Part shown: in pieces, positions 15,959 through 25,477 of the stretch
How the letters are laid out: each line of letters begins with the position of its first letter
Numbering within the stretch: the stretch's first letter is position 1
Source of the DNA: Thermoplasmata archaeon
GTDB taxonomy: Archaea; Thermoplasmatota; Thermoplasmata; Lutacidiplasmatales; UBA184
Direction: 5' to 3'
Length of the DNA: 59,892 nt
Assembly: GCA_021801925.1 (NCBI GenBank)
Contig: JAKABH010000005.1
Location: forward strand, 1-59,892
The notes under the pieces: generated by a model
Database searches by the model: none
What the model was told of the DNA's origin: nothing
Seen by the model: the letters and a program-made list of their open reading frames with translations, nothing else
Translations under genes and position numbers: made by a program

Positions 15959-17566
15959 ATGATGCCGAAACCGTCCACCCGGCCCCTGGCGCCGTACCGG
16001 TCCGTGATCGCCGCGGTCGCAGTCGCCGCCTGCCTGCTGCTCGGAGCGGGACTGTTCGCGCTGGCGCCCCACGCCGGCGGCCCCTCGGCCGACCTGCGTC
16101 CCGCATCGGGGGCCTCCGAGCAATGGGCGTTCGGGGGGATCGCCTCGGAGTCGTACAGCTGCTCCCTGGCCTCCTGCTTCGCCAACGTCACGGTCCCGAA
16201 CGTCACCTCCTTCTCCCTCTCGGCCCAGTTCTACGTCGAGTGGGCGGTGATCTACTCCCTCACCAACGTTTCCGCGGGGCAACAGATGATGGAGGTCGCG
16301 ACGGCGGCGAACGGCAGCGCCTCGATCCAGTTGAGCGAGTGCCTCGTCCTCGCCGCCGGCCAGCCGTGCACGTCGGACTCCTTCTCCGTCCGGGCGGTCG
16401 GTCTGTACTCCGCCACCGGATTCAGCAACGTGACCGTCGGGACGGTGAACCTCTCGAGCGGGGGCGCCGCCGGCTCCAACGGCTCGTCGGTCCCGGCCCT
16501 CGCCCTCGAGAACGCGCAGTCGACGGCCGCCTTCAACGTGAGCTACACCGAGACGTACTCCACGAACTCCCCGAACGCGGGCGGCGTGTCGAGCGGCCAG
16601 CTCTCGTTCGTCGCGGGGGGGAACGAGTCGTCGTCGATCCGGTTCGCCCAGCCGCTCGGCATCGTCCCGGTCGCCCCCCAGCCGGGGGAGACCTGGAACG
16701 CGAGCGCCCCGTTCTCCGCTTCCGGCACGTACCACGACGGCGAGCAGGCCTCCGTGGCCTACGGGGGAGGCGTCCCGATCTCCGCCGGCAACTGGTCGAC
16801 GCTCCAGGTCTCCCCGTCCGGAACCCTCTCCGCCAACGGCACCGACCTCGGCGCCACCACGTTGGTCGACAACTACACCTCGCCCCCGACGTCCGTCACC
16901 GCCCAACTGATCGAGGTCGACTTCGGCAGCGGGAACTTCTCCGCCTCGGACGGCTGGCTCATGAGCCCGACCGGCGTCTACGGGGGCCTGGACGCGCTCC
17001 TCGGAGGCTCCGGCTCGGTCCCGCCGGTCCTCACCTCGGCCCCGCACCGTTCGACGGCTCCCCTCCCCACGTCGTCCGGCGCCGAGTCGGCCTACTACCA
17101 GACCGGCACCGGGTTCGTCGGAGCCGAGGTCTCCCTCAACCTCTCGGGCACGACCGGGACCACCGGCGGGAGCCCCGTTCCCTCCGGCGGCTCGATGCGG
17201 GCCGGCCCGGAGCCGGTCTCGGTCGCCGAGTCGCAGTACCGGGCCATCCTCGCCGGCCCGGGGAGCGGCGCCACGGGGTTCGCCAGCTACTGGGTGCTCG
17301 CGGCGATCGCGGTCGTCGTGGTCGCGCTCGCCGTGGGGATCGCGCTGGTCGTGCGCCGGCGACGGCCGCCGGTCGCCGCCTCCGCCGGCGGACCGGCCGC
17401 GATCGGCGGCCCGGGCGCCGCGGCTCCGGTCGGCCCCGCTCCGCCCGGCGGGGCCCCGCCGGGTACCGCCTCCACGACCCCGGTCTGCCCGGCCTGCGGG
17501 GAGCCCGCGATGTTCGTCGCCGACTACCAGCGGTACTACTGCCCCCGCGACCAGCGGTACCTGTAG
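15959..17566 (+). CDS. Membrane-anchored surface protein with cytoplasmic zinc ribbon
   Basis: A 535-residue protein of unknown function. A hydrophobic signal/anchor (VIAAVAVAACLLLGAGLFAL, residues 20-39) leads into a long Ser/Thr/Gly/Asn-rich, beta-type extracellular region with many N-glycosylation sequons (NVT, NGS, NLS). A second transmembrane helix (ASYWVLAAIAVVVVALAVGI, about 441-460) is followed by basic residues, a Pro/Gly-rich linker and a terminal zinc ribbon (CPACGEPAMFV, then YYCPRD). Topology predicts that the zinc ribbon is inside the cell. A TATA-like GGTTTAATTC about 32-40 bp before ATG 15959 supports this start. A second ATG follows immediately. Confidence 0.8.
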   Translation: MMPKPSTRPLAPYRSVIAAVAVAACLLLGAGLFALAPHAGGPSADLRPASGASEQWAFGGIASESYSCSLASCFANVTVPNVTSFSLSAQFYVEWAVIYSLTNVSAGQQMMEVATAANGSASIQLSECLVLAAGQPCTSDSFSVRAVGLYSATGFSNVTVGTVNLSSGGAAGSNGSSVPALALENAQSTAAFNVSYTETYSTNSPNAGGVSSGQLSFVAGGNESSSIRFAQPLGIVPVAPQPGETWNASAPFSASGTYHDGEQASVAYGGGVPISAGNWSTLQVSPSGTLSANGTDLGATTLVDNYTSPPTSVTAQLIEVDFGSGNFSASDGWLMSPTGVYGGLDALLGGSGSVPPVLTSAPHRSTAPLPTSSGAESAYYQTGTGFVGAEVSLNLSGTTGTTGGSPVPSGGSMRAGPEPVSVAESQYRAILAGPGSGATGFASYWVLAAIAVVVVALAVGIALVVRRRRPPVAASAGGPAAIGGPGAAAPVGPAPPGGAPPGTASTTPVCPACGEPAMFVADYQRYYCPRDQRYL

Positions 17567-17620
17567 TCGCGCGGCTTGCGCCGGCGGGCGCGGGTCCCGG
17601 ATCCGGACCTCCGACGGGGA

Positions 17621-17630
17621 CGGTATATTC
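17621..17630 (+). promoter_or_regulatory. Probable TATA box of the pentose phosphate operon
   Basis: CGGTATATTC is the only good TATA match between the surface protein and transketolase. It is about 190 bp before the tkt ATG, so the mRNA would have a leader of some 160 nt, unusual in this window. No small gene could be supported in that leader. Confidence 0.45.
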
Positions 17631-17815
17631 CTGCATCCGTAACGACGGGCGATGACCTCCGCTCGACGCCGGCCGACGTTGCCGCCGCGCCGACCGACCT
17701 TGGGCGCCCGACCTCCGGTGACCCGAAAGGCCCGGATCGGGGCGGGCGAGGGTCGAACGTCGCGGGTCGGGGCGGGGGGAGTCCGGCGCGGTGCTCGGGG
17801 GCGAGAGGGGGAAGC

Positions 17816-19825
17816 ATGACGGACGACGAGCAGCTCTGCATCAACGCCCTTCGGTTCCTCGCGGTCGACATGGTGGAAGAGGCGCGCTCGGGGCACCCCG
17901 GCCTCCCGCTCGATGCCGCCCCGATGGCCTACGTCCTCTGGGACCGGTTCCTCCGCCACAACCCGGCGCATCCCCGCTGGGAGGATCGGGACCGGTTCGT
18001 CCTCTCCGCCGGGCACGGGTCGGCGCTCCTCTACGCCCTCCTCCACCTCTACGGGTACGATCTGCCGATGGAGGAACTCCGCCGCTTCCGCCAGTTCGGC
18101 AGCCGCGCCCCCGGCCACCCCGAGTACGGGCACACCCCGGGGGTCGAGGCGACGACCGGCCCGCTCGGCCAGGGGTTCGCGATGGCGGTCGGCATGGCGG
18201 TCGCCGAGCGGTACCTCGCGAGCCGGTACAACCGGCCCGGCCTGCCGATCGTCGACCACTGGACGTACGCGCTCTGCTCGGACGGCGACCTGATGGAGGG
18301 GCTTAGCGCGGAGGCGGCGTCGTTCGCCGGCTCCGTCGGGGTCGGCAAGCTGATCGTCCTGTACGACGACAACGGCATCTCGCTGGAGGGCCCGACGTCG
18401 CTCTCCTTCCGGGAGGATCTCCCGCGTCGGTTCGAGGCCTACGGGTGGCGGGTGCTGTCCGTGCCGGACGGCAACGACCTTTCGGCCCTCGACTCGGCAC
18501 TCCGCTCGGCCCGGTCGGATCCGAGCCGACCGACGCTCCTGCGGGTACGGACCCACCTCGGCTACGGCAGCCCGAAGCAGGACACTCGGGAGGCGCACGG
18601 GGAGGCGCTCGGTCCGGCGGCCGCCCGGGCGACGAAGGAACGGCTCGGGTGGCCGACCGAGCCGACCTTCCTCGTGCCGGAGGCGGTGCGGGCGCACGGC
18701 GCCGCCACGGCCCGTCGCGGCGCCGAGGCGGAGGCCGCCTGGACCGACCTGCGGGCGCGGTACCGCGCCGCCTTCCCCGATCTCGAACGGGAGCTGTCGG
18801 CGCTCTGGCGCGGGGAGCGGCCCGACGGGTGGGCGGCGAACGTACCGGCGTTCCCGGCGGGCGGCGTCGCCACCCGGGACGCGGGGGCCGCCGCGATGCA
18901 GGCGCTCGCCGCGGCGGACCCGGGGCTCGTCGGCGGCTCCGCCGACCTCAACCCATCGACCAAGACGTACCTCGAGGGGATGGGGGACTGGTCGCCGACC
19001 GACCCGTGCGGCCGGAATCTCCACTTCGGCGTCCGCGAGAACGCCATGGTCGCCATCACCAACGGGATGGCCCTCCACGGGGGCGTCCTCCCGTTCGCGG
19101 CGACGTTCCTGATCTTTTCGGACTATGCGCGGCCGTCGATCCGCCTCGCCGCGCTCCAGCAGACCCACGTCGTCCTCGTCTTCACCCACGACAGCATCGC
19201 CCTGGGGGAAGACGGGCCGACCCACCAGCCGGTCGAGCAGCTCGTCTCGTTGCGGGCGATCCCCGGCCTCATTGTCCTGAGGCCGGCCGACGCGAACGAG
19301 ACGGTGGAGGCCTGGCGGTTCGCCGCCCGGCATCCGGGTCCGGTTGCGCTCGCGCTCACCCGGCAGAAGGTGCCGCTCCTCGACCCCGCCCGTATCCCCC
19401 TCCGCGAGGGGGTCGGCCGCGGGGCCTACCCCGTCGTGGGGCCGACCGACCGGCGGCCGGACGTCGTGCTGATCGGTACCGGCTCGGAGGTTCACCTCTG
19501 CCTCGCCGCCCGGGAACGCCTGGAGACGGAGGGCCTCGCCGTCCGCGTCGTCTCGATGCCGTCGTGGGAACTGTTCGATGCGGCACCCGCCGACTACCGG
19601 GAGGCGGTGCTGCCGCCGGGGGTCCCGCGGGTCGCGGTCGAGGCGGGGAGCCCGCTCGGCTGGGAACGGTACGTCGGCGACCCCCGCGCCGTCGTCGGCC
19701 TCGCCCGCTTCGGCACCTCCGCGCCGGGGCCGATCGCTCTCGACCGACTCGGCTTCCACGTCGACCACGTGGCGGAGGTCGCGCGGGCGACCGTCCGGCG
19801 CGCGGCGAAGGGACCGGCGGGATGA
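17816..19825 (+). CDS. tkt: Transketolase, full-length
   Basis: TPP enzyme that moves two-carbon units between ketoses and aldoses in the pentose phosphate pathway. The 669-residue protein is a single chain, as in bacteria and eukaryotes; many archaea instead carry two half-length subunits. Motifs: [33 protein letters not shown], the TPP loop [14 protein letters not shown] with [10 protein letters not shown], then the Pyr domain [18 protein letters not shown] and [23 protein letters not shown] 17816 has a purine-rich Shine-Dalgarno-like GAGAGGGGGA just upstream. It is first in the tkt-pgi-gnd-zwf-pgl-hemerythrin run, and its TGA overlaps the pgi ATG by 4 bp. Confidence 0.95.
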   Translation: MTDDEQLCINALRFLAVDMVEEARSGHPGLPLDAAPMAYVLWDRFLRHNPAHPRWEDRDRFVLSAGHGSALLYALLHLYGYDLPMEELRRFRQFGSRAPGHPEYGHTPGVEATTGPLGQGFAMAVGMAVAERYLASRYNRPGLPIVDHWTYALCSDGDLMEGLSAEAASFAGSVGVGKLIVLYDDNGISLEGPTSLSFREDLPRRFEAYGWRVLSVPDGNDLSALDSALRSARSDPSRPTLLRVRTHLGYGSPKQDTREAHGEALGPAAARATKERLGWPTEPTFLVPEAVRAHGAATARRGAEAEAAWTDLRARYRAAFPDLERELSALWRGERPDGWAANVPAFPAGGVATRDAGAAAMQALAAADPGLVGGSADLNPSTKTYLEGMGDWSPTDPCGRNLHFGVRENAMVAITNGMALHGGVLPFAATFLIFSDYARPSIRLAALQQTHVVLVFTHDSIALGEDGPTHQPVEQLVSLRAIPGLIVLRPADANETVEAWRFAARHPGPVALALTRQKVPLLDPARIPLREGVGRGAYPVVGPTDRRPDVVLIGTGSEVHLCLAARERLETEGLAVRVVSMPSWELFDAAPADYREAVLPPGVPRVAVEAGSPLGWERYVGDPRAVVGLARFGTSAPGPIALDRLGFHVDHVAEVARATVRRAAKGPAG

Positions 19826-21465
19826 CCGCGGCGGACGACCGGCCGGACCCGGCGTACGAGGGGCTCCGCGCCGCGGTCGACCGACGGCTCGCCTCTTGGA
19901 CGGAGACCGCCGTCGCCCGCCGCGTCTGGGAGCGGGACCCGACCGTCTGGCCGGCGGCCCCTCCCGCGGACGTCCGGGACCGCCTCGGGTGGCTCGACGC
20001 CCCGGCGCGGGCGCGCGCCGACCGGGAGGCCTACGTCGCCCTCCGGGAAAGCGCCCGCGAGGACGGCATCGAGACGGTCGTGCTGCTCGGCATGGGGGGA
20101 TCGAGCCTTGCCGCGCAGGTCTTCGGCACGGCGTTCGACCGACCGCCCGGGGCGCCCGACCTCCGGGTCCTCGACAGCACCCACCCCGACCGGGTCCGGG
20201 CGGTGCGCCTCGGACTCGCGCTGGGACGGACCCTCTTCCTCGTCGCCTCCAAGTCGGGGACGACCCTCGAGCCGAACGCGATGCTCGCCTACTTCTGGCA
20301 GGAGGTCGCCGCGGCCGGGGTGGCCCCCGGCCGGCAGTTCGTGGCGATCACCGACCCGGGGACCCCGCTCGAGCGGCTCGGCCGGGAGCGGGCGTTCCGG
20401 GCCGTGATCCCCGGGGCGCCGGACGTCGGGGGACGGTACAGCGCGCTGACCGCCTTCGGGCTCGTGCCGGCCGCCCTGCTCGGGGTCGACCTCGACCGGC
20501 TCCTCGACCGGGCGGAAACGATGGTCCGCGACTGCGGACCGGAACGCCCGCCCGCCGATCATCCGGGCCTCCGCCTCGGGGCGTTCCTGGGCGAGCTCGG
20601 GCTGGCCGGGCGGGACAAGGTCGTCCTCGCGGCCTCTCCCCGCTTTTGCGCCTTCCCCGACTGGGCGGAACAGCTCCTCGCCGAAAGCACGGGAAAGCGC
20701 GGGACGGGTCTCGTCCCCGTCCCCGCCGAGGTGCGGCCGCTCGATCCGCCGCGCGGGGCCGACGACCGGGTCTGGATCGAGATCGCCGGTACCGGGGAAC
20801 CGCCGATCTTCCCGGCCGGACCGGGAACGCCGCCGCACCGTCGGTTCTCGCTGGACGACCCGTACGATCTGGGGGCCGAGTTCTTCCGGTGGGAGTTCGC
20901 CACGGCCATGGCCGGTGCGGTCCTCGGGATCGATCCGTTCGACCAGCCCGACGTAGAGCTCGCGAAGGAGCTCGCCCGGCGCCGGATGGGCGCCGGAAAG
21001 GCGCGGACTCCCCCTCCGCCGGCGTCCCCCTCCGCGGGGCCGGACGGCATTCCCGCCGCCCTCGCCGGCTGGATGGCGGCGGCCCGGGGCGGGGATTACC
21101 TGGCGATCCAGGCCTACCTCGATCCGGCCCCGGCGATCGCCGAAGGCCTCGCGGCGCTCCGCGGGGCGCTGCGGGAGCAGCTCCGTCTGCCGACGACCCT
21201 CGGCTTCGGACCCCGCTTCCTGCACTCGACCGGTCAACTGCACAAGGGCGGGCCGCCGTCCGGGCTGTTCCTGCAGCTCGTCGACTCCCCCCGCCACGAC
21301 GTCGCGGTGCCCGGGGCGACGTACTCGTTCGGGGAGATCGTCCGCGCCCAGGCGGAGGGCGACGCCGAGGCCCTGCGCCGCCGGGACCGACGGCTCCTCG
21401 TCCTCGAACTCGGGGTCGATCCGGTCGCCGGACTCCGCCGCGTGACGGAGGCGGTCCGGGGATGA
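19822..21465 (+). CDS. pgi: Phosphoglucose isomerase of the transaldolase-fused type, standalone
   Basis: Interconverts glucose 6-phosphate and fructose 6-phosphate. The 547-residue protein matches the isomerase half of bacterial Tal-Pgi fusions: [16 protein letters not shown] (about 84-99), [18 protein letters not shown] (sugar-phosphate binding), [20 protein letters not shown] and [18 protein letters not shown], with the catalytic His-Lys region near residue 475. A transaldolase domain is absent; the protein begins straight with the isomerase. It could feed fructose 6-phosphate from the non-oxidative branch back to glucose 6-phosphate, making the pathway cyclic. ATG overlaps the tkt stop by 4 bp. 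Archaeal Pgi is more often the cupin type, so transfer from bacteria is likely. Confidence 0.88.
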   Translation: MTAADDRPDPAYEGLRAAVDRRLASWTETAVARRVWERDPTVWPAAPPADVRDRLGWLDAPARARADREAYVALRESAREDGIETVVLLGMGGSSLAAQVFGTAFDRPPGAPDLRVLDSTHPDRVRAVRLGLALGRTLFLVASKSGTTLEPNAMLAYFWQEVAAAGVAPGRQFVAITDPGTPLERLGRERAFRAVIPGAPDVGGRYSALTAFGLVPAALLGVDLDRLLDRAETMVRDCGPERPPADHPGLRLGAFLGELGLAGRDKVVLAASPRFCAFPDWAEQLLAESTGKRGTGLVPVPAEVRPLDPPRGADDRVWIEIAGTGEPPIFPAGPGTPPHRRFSLDDPYDLGAEFFRWEFATAMAGAVLGIDPFDQPDVELAKELARRRMGAGKARTPPPPASPSAGPDGIPAALAGWMAAARGGDYLAIQAYLDPAPAIAEGLAALRGALREQLRLPTTLGFGPRFLHSTGQLHKGGPPSGLFLQLVDSPRHDVAVPGATYSFGEIVRAQAEGDAEALRRRDRRLLVLELGVDPVAGLRRVTEAVRG

Positions 21466-21526
21466 GGCGGGAGTCGCCGGCGGATCGGGCCGGGCCGCAT
21501 CGGAGCGCGCGGGGAGGAGGGATACG

Positions 21527-22432
21527 ATGGAACTCGGGATGATCGGACTCGGACGAATGGGGGCCCAGATGGCCGAACGGATCCAGCGCGGCGGCCACCG
21601 GGTGCGCGGCTACTCCCGCCGCCGCGAAACGGTCGAGGCGGCGGCGGCGCGGGGGCTGTCGGCGACGACCGATCTCGACGAGCTTGTTGCGAGCCTCGCT
21701 CCCCCGCGCATCGTCTGGATGATGGTCCCCGCCGGCGCGCCGACCGAGGCGACCCTCGACGCGCTCCGGGCCCGGCTCAGCCCCGGCGACCTCTTGGTCG
21801 ACGGCGGCAATTCGTACTACCGGGACACGATCCGACGCGCCCGGACCCTCACGGAAGCCGGCCTCCGGTTCGTCGACGTCGGGACGAGCGGCGGCATCTG
21901 GGGCCTCCGGGAAGGGTACAGCATGATGGTCGGGGGGTCGCCGGAGGACGTCGCCCGCCTGCGGCCGATCCTGGAGGCGCTCGCCCCGGCACCGGACGCC
22001 GGATGGGGCCATGTCGGCGGGCCGGGCGCCGGCCATTTCGTGAAGATGGTGCACAACGGGATCGAGTACGGCCTGATGCAGGCGTACGCGGAGGGGTTCG
22101 CGATCCTCGGGGCGAAGGCGGAGTTCCGTCTCGACCTCGCCCAGGTCGCCGAGATCTGGCGGCGCGGGAGCGTCGTCCGCTCCTGGCTGCTCGACCTGAC
22201 GGCCGATGTCCTCCGCCACCCGGAGGAGCTGGCGCGCATCGCGCCGGTCGTCGCCGACTCCGGCGAGGGGCGCTGGACCGTGACCGAGGCGATCGACCTC
22301 GAGATTCCCGCCCCGGTGATCACCCTCGCCCTCCAGCAGCGGCTCCGCTCCCGGGAAACCGATCCGCTCACGGAGAAGCTGCTCGCCGCGATGCGGCAGC
22401 AGTTCGGCGGCCACGCGGTCGAACGCGAATGA
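21527..22432 (+). CDS. gnd: 6-Phosphogluconate dehydrogenase, decarboxylating (short form)
   Basis: Oxidises 6-phosphogluconate to ribulose 5-phosphate and CO2. The 301-residue protein belongs to the short GndA/YqeC-like class (bacterial long forms are about 470 residues). It shows the dinucleotide motif MIGLGRMGAQMAERI, the DGGNSYYRDT strand, GTSGGIWGLREGYSMMVGG and the catalytic-lysine segment GAGHFVKMVHNGIEYGLMQA. The basic YSRRRETVE after the second strand favours NADP+, but this needs testing. A strong Shine-Dalgarno GGAGGAGGG lies about 6 bp before the ATG, fitting the 61-bp gap from pgi. Its TGA overlaps zwf by 4 bp. Confidence 0.94.
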   Translation: MELGMIGLGRMGAQMAERIQRGGHRVRGYSRRRETVEAAAARGLSATTDLDELVASLAPPRIVWMMVPAGAPTEATLDALRARLSPGDLLVDGGNSYYRDTIRRARTLTEAGLRFVDVGTSGGIWGLREGYSMMVGGSPEDVARLRPILEALAPAPDAGWGHVGGPGAGHFVKMVHNGIEYGLMQAYAEGFAILGAKAEFRLDLAQVAEIWRRGSVVRSWLLDLTADVLRHPEELARIAPVVADSGEGRWTVTEAIDLEIPAPVITLALQQRLRSRETDPLTEKLLAAMRQQFGGHAVERE

Positions 22433-23898
22433 CCGTCCGGCCCCGGGCGGCGGACGGCCGCCGGCTCCTCGTCGCCTTCGGCGCGACCGGCGACCTGATG
22501 CAACGGAAGCTGCTGCCCGCGGTCTACGCCCTCGCCCGCGACGATCCGCCGGATCGGCCCCGCTGGGCGATCCTGGGGACGGCGCGCCGTCCGCTCGACG
22601 ACGGGACGTTCCGCCGGCAGGGGATCGCGGCGCTCGTCGCCGCGGGGGCGGCGACCGAGGCCGCCGCCGCGCGGTGGGCGGCGTCGGGCCTCCGCTATCA
22701 GCCCCTCGGCCGGGAGAGCGCCGCCGACTATCGCGCCCTCGCGGCCCGGATCGCCGAGGTCGAGGCGGAGCTCGATCTGCCGGGCGACCGGATCCTCTAC
22801 CTCGCCTTGCCGTACGACGCGCTCCCCGGGGTGCTCGAGGGGCTCCGGAGCGCCGGGCTCACCCGCTCCCGGGGCTACACCCGGGTCGTCATCGAGAAGC
22901 CGTTCGGGCGGGACCTCGCGAGCGCCCGGCTCCTCAACCGGCGGCTCCACCGCTCCTTCGCCGAGCGCCAGATCTACCGCATCGACCATTACCTCGGGAA
23001 GGAGACGGTCCAGAACCTCCTCGTCTTCCGGTTCGCGAACATGCTCTTCGAATCGGTCTGGTCCCGCGACCGGGTCGACCACGTCGAGATCACCGTCGCC
23101 GAGGAGCTCGGCGTCGAGGAGCGGGCCGGTTACTTCGACCGCGCGGGGGTCGTCCGGGACATGGTGCAGAGCCACCTCACCCAGCTGCTCTGCCTCGCCG
23201 CGATGGAGGTGCCCTCCTCGATGGGGGCGGACGAGGTCCGCAACGAGAAGGTGAAGGTCCTCCGGTCGATCGCCCCCCTGCGGCCGGAGGACGTCGTCCG
23301 GGGGCAGTACCGGGCCGGGACGGTCGGCGGCCGCCGGGTCCGCGGCTACCGGGAGGAGGACGGGATCGCCCGGGGGAGCCGGACCGAGACGTTCGCGGCG
23401 ATCCGCCTCCAGCTCAAGAACTGGCGCTGGCAGGGGATCCCGTTCCTGCTCCGGACGGGAAAGCGGCTCCCGCACAAGTCGACCCAGATCGTCGTCTGCT
23501 TCCGGACCCCGCCGGTCTGGTTCTTCCCCCGCTCGAGCGCGGCGGTGGTGGCGGCGAACCGCCTCACGATTACCCTCCAGCCCGACGAGGGGTTCGAGCT
23601 GGCGTTCGAGGTGAAGCAGCCCGGCCACGACATCCGCCTCCAGACGGAACGGCTCCACTTCCGCTACGGCGAGGCGTTCGGCCCGCTCCCGGACGCCTAC
23701 CAGACCCTCCTCGTCGACGTCGCGCGGGGGGATCCGACCCTCTTCGTCCGCGCCGACGAGGTCGAGGCGGCGTGGCGCGTCTACGACCCGATCCTTCGAC
23801 GGCCGGGGCGGCTCCATCCGTACCCCGCCGGTTCGTGGGGTCCCCCGGCCGCCGAGCGGCTCGCCCGCCGCGCCGGCGCCGATTGGAGCGCTCCGTGA
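22429..23898 (+). CDS. zwf: Glucose-6-phosphate dehydrogenase, bacterial type
   Basis: Oxidises glucose 6-phosphate to 6-phosphogluconolactone, the entry of the oxidative pentose phosphate pathway. The 489-residue protein has the coenzyme motif FGATGDLMQRKLLPA (about residues 17-31), VVIEKPFGRDL, and the substrate/catalytic motif IYRIDHYLGKETVQNLLVFR. Length and motifs are those of the classical bacterial/eukaryotic Zwf, not the short-chain-type archaeal G6PDH of haloarchaea. The ATG overlaps the gnd TGA and the TGA overlaps the pgl GTG, so translation is probably coupled. Acquisition from bacteria is the simplest explanation, though codon use and GC match neighbours. Confidence 0.96.
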   Translation: MTVRPRAADGRRLLVAFGATGDLMQRKLLPAVYALARDDPPDRPRWAILGTARRPLDDGTFRRQGIAALVAAGAATEAAAARWAASGLRYQPLGRESAADYRALAARIAEVEAELDLPGDRILYLALPYDALPGVLEGLRSAGLTRSRGYTRVVIEKPFGRDLASARLLNRRLHRSFAERQIYRIDHYLGKETVQNLLVFRFANMLFESVWSRDRVDHVEITVAEELGVEERAGYFDRAGVVRDMVQSHLTQLLCLAAMEVPSSMGADEVRNEKVKVLRSIAPLRPEDVVRGQYRAGTVGGRRVRGYREEDGIARGSRTETFAAIRLQLKNWRWQGIPFLLRTGKRLPHKSTQIVVCFRTPPVWFFPRSSAAVVAANRLTITLQPDEGFELAFEVKQPGHDIRLQTERLHFRYGEAFGPLPDAYQTLLVDVARGDPTLFVRADEVEAAWRVYDPILRRPGRLHPYPAGSWGPPAAERLARRAGADWSAP

Positions 23899-24707
23899 AG
23901 GTGCGGGTCGAGACCGCCGCCACCCCGGAGGCGATCGCCCACCGGCTCGCCCTCGAGATCGGCCGGGCCGCGCGGGCGGCGGTGCGGCGCCGGGGCCGGT
24001 TCGCCCTCGTCCTCTCCGGCGGCCGAACCCCCCAGCCGCTGTTCCGCCAGCTCGCCGCCGGGGTCGGAGGTCCGCTGCCGTGGGAGAAGACGGACGTCTT
24101 CTTCAGCGACGAACGCGCGGTTGCGCCGTCCGACCCGCGCAGCAACTTCGGCCTCGCCGACCGGCTCCTCTTCCGTCCGCTGGGCCGCCGGGGCCCCCGC
24201 GTCCACCGCATGGCCGGCGAACGCCGGCCGCTCGGGCGGGCGGCGGAGGAGTACGCCGCCGACCTCGCCGCCTGCCTCGGCCCGCCGCGGGGCGGGGGCG
24301 CCGGCCGCCCGGCCCCGTTCGACCTGGCGGTGCTCGGGGTCGGACCGGACGGCCACACCGCCTCGATCTTCCCGGGCCGGCCGGTCGGGAGGGGCGACGT
24401 GGTCGTAGTGCCGCGTGCGGCGCTCCCCCCGCGCGTCGCGAGGCTGTCGCTTTCCCTTGCCGCGCTCGGCCGCTCCCGCGAGGTGGTCTTCCTCGTCACC
24501 GGTGGGGAGAAGCGGACGCTGGTATCGGCGATCCTGAAACGGCCGCCCGGCCCGCGGCGGCGCTGGCCCGCCGCCCGGGTCCGGGCCGAGCAGACGGTCG
24601 CATGGTACCTCGACCGGGCCGCGGCCCCGCCCCGCCGGGCCGCGCCGCGACCGGGAGCCCGCCGCCGCCCCGGCGCCCGGGCGGCCGGGGCGGGCGCCTC
24701 CCCATGA
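23895..24707 (+). CDS. pgl: 6-Phosphogluconolactonase
   Basis: Hydrolyses 6-phosphogluconolactone to 6-phosphogluconate between Zwf and Gnd. The 270-residue protein is of the DevB/NagB-like fold: FALVLSGGRTPQPLFRQLA, VFFSDERAVAPSDPRSNFGL, and LAVLGVGPDGHTASIFPG, with VTGGEKR near the end. The final 40 residues are an Arg/Pro/Ala-rich tail not typical of the family. The GTG start at 23895 overlaps the zwf stop by 4 bp. With tkt, pgi, gnd and zwf it completes the oxidative pathway in one transcript. Confidence 0.93.
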   Translation: MKVRVETAATPEAIAHRLALEIGRAARAAVRRRGRFALVLSGGRTPQPLFRQLAAGVGGPLPWEKTDVFFSDERAVAPSDPRSNFGLADRLLFRPLGRRGPRVHRMAGERRPLGRAAEEYAADLAACLGPPRGGGAGRPAPFDLAVLGVGPDGHTASIFPGRPVGRGDVVVVPRAALPPRVARLSLSLAALGRSREVVFLVTGGEKRTLVSAILKRPPGPRRRWPAARVRAEQTVAWYLDRAAAPPRRAAPRPGARRRPGARAAGAGASP

Positions 24708-25477
24708 CCCCGCCCCCAAACCCCCCGATCGAGCCCGGGTCGGGCGAGGACTTCCTGACCCCGATCCACAAGGGGCTCCGTGGCATGATCTATGCGCTCG
24801 CCGATCGGCTCCAGTCGACCGATCTGGCGGATCCGGCGGCCGCCGCCCCGATGGTGGCGCAGCTCCGGCACGAGCTCGCCGGTCCGCGCCCGACCGCCTG
24901 CGTCGTCTGCCTTTTGCACGCCCACACCGGGGGCGAGGACATCTTCGCCTTCCCCGGGGTGCGGACGTTCGACCCGGATCTGATCGACGGCCTCCGGCGG
25001 GAGCACGCCGAGATCGAGGCCAAGATCCGGACCGTCGCCCGGCTCGGGGAGGAGCTCGCGGACGCCTCCGCTCCCGCGGCGCGCGGCCGCGCGGGCGGTC
25101 GGCTGCTCCGCGCCGCGAACGATCTCTTCGCGACGTACCTGGCCCACCTGAACCGGGAGGAGGAGAAACTGGTCCCGCTCCTCCAACAGCGTCTCTCCGG
25201 CCCGGAGATCGTCGCGCTCGGCGACGCGATGGAGCGGGCCTTGCGGCCGGACCGGCGGGCCGAGCTCCACCGGTGGATCCTCCGCTCCCTCGACCCGCCC
25301 GAACTTGCGGCCTGGCTCCGGGAGCAGCGCCGGCGCGGGCCGCCCGGGGAGTTCGCGGAGCTCCTCGCGGAGGGAGCGACGCTAGTCGAACCCGAGCGGT
25401 GGGCGCTCGCCTGCGCCCGCGCCGGGACTCACCGATCCGCGGCGGAGCCGCCCGCCGACGCCGGTTCGACGTCGTAG
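24704..25477 (+). CDS. Hemerythrin-like HHE-domain protein
   Basis: A 257-residue helical protein with the ligand pattern of HHE/hemerythrin domains: H22 (TPIHKGLRGM), H72/H74 with E78-D79 (LLHAHTGGEDIF), H101-x3-E105 (REHAEIE) and H148-x3-E152 (AHLNREEEKL). These could bind a di-iron centre sensing or carrying O2 or NO. About 70 C-terminal residues are outside the domain. Its ATG overlaps the pgl TGA by 4 bp, so it is made with the NADPH-generating enzymes; a role in oxygen/redox response or in protecting them is an inference. The 3' end overlaps the opposing membrane-protein gene by 49 bp. Confidence 0.85.
   Translation: MTPPPNPPIEPGSGEDFLTPIHKGLRGMIYALADRLQSTDLADPAAAAPMVAQLRHELAGPRPTACVVCLLHAHTGGEDIFAFPGVRTFDPDLIDGLRREHAEIEAKIRTVARLGEELADASAPAARGRAGGRLLRAANDLFATYLAHLNREEEKLVPLLQQRLSGPEIVALGDAMERALRPDRRAELHRWILRSLDPPELAAWLREQRRRGPPGEFAELLAEGATLVEPERWALACARAGTHRSAAEPPADAGSTS

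Noticed and set aside
15842-19768. Very long open frames on the strand opposite known genes (e.g. 1308 codons here, 890 codons at 6172-8844, 1198 codons at 54221-57817)
   Set aside because: They are Arg/Asp/Glu/Gly-rich mirror images of transketolase, thermopsin, CoaBC and other clear genes; high GC removes stop codons.
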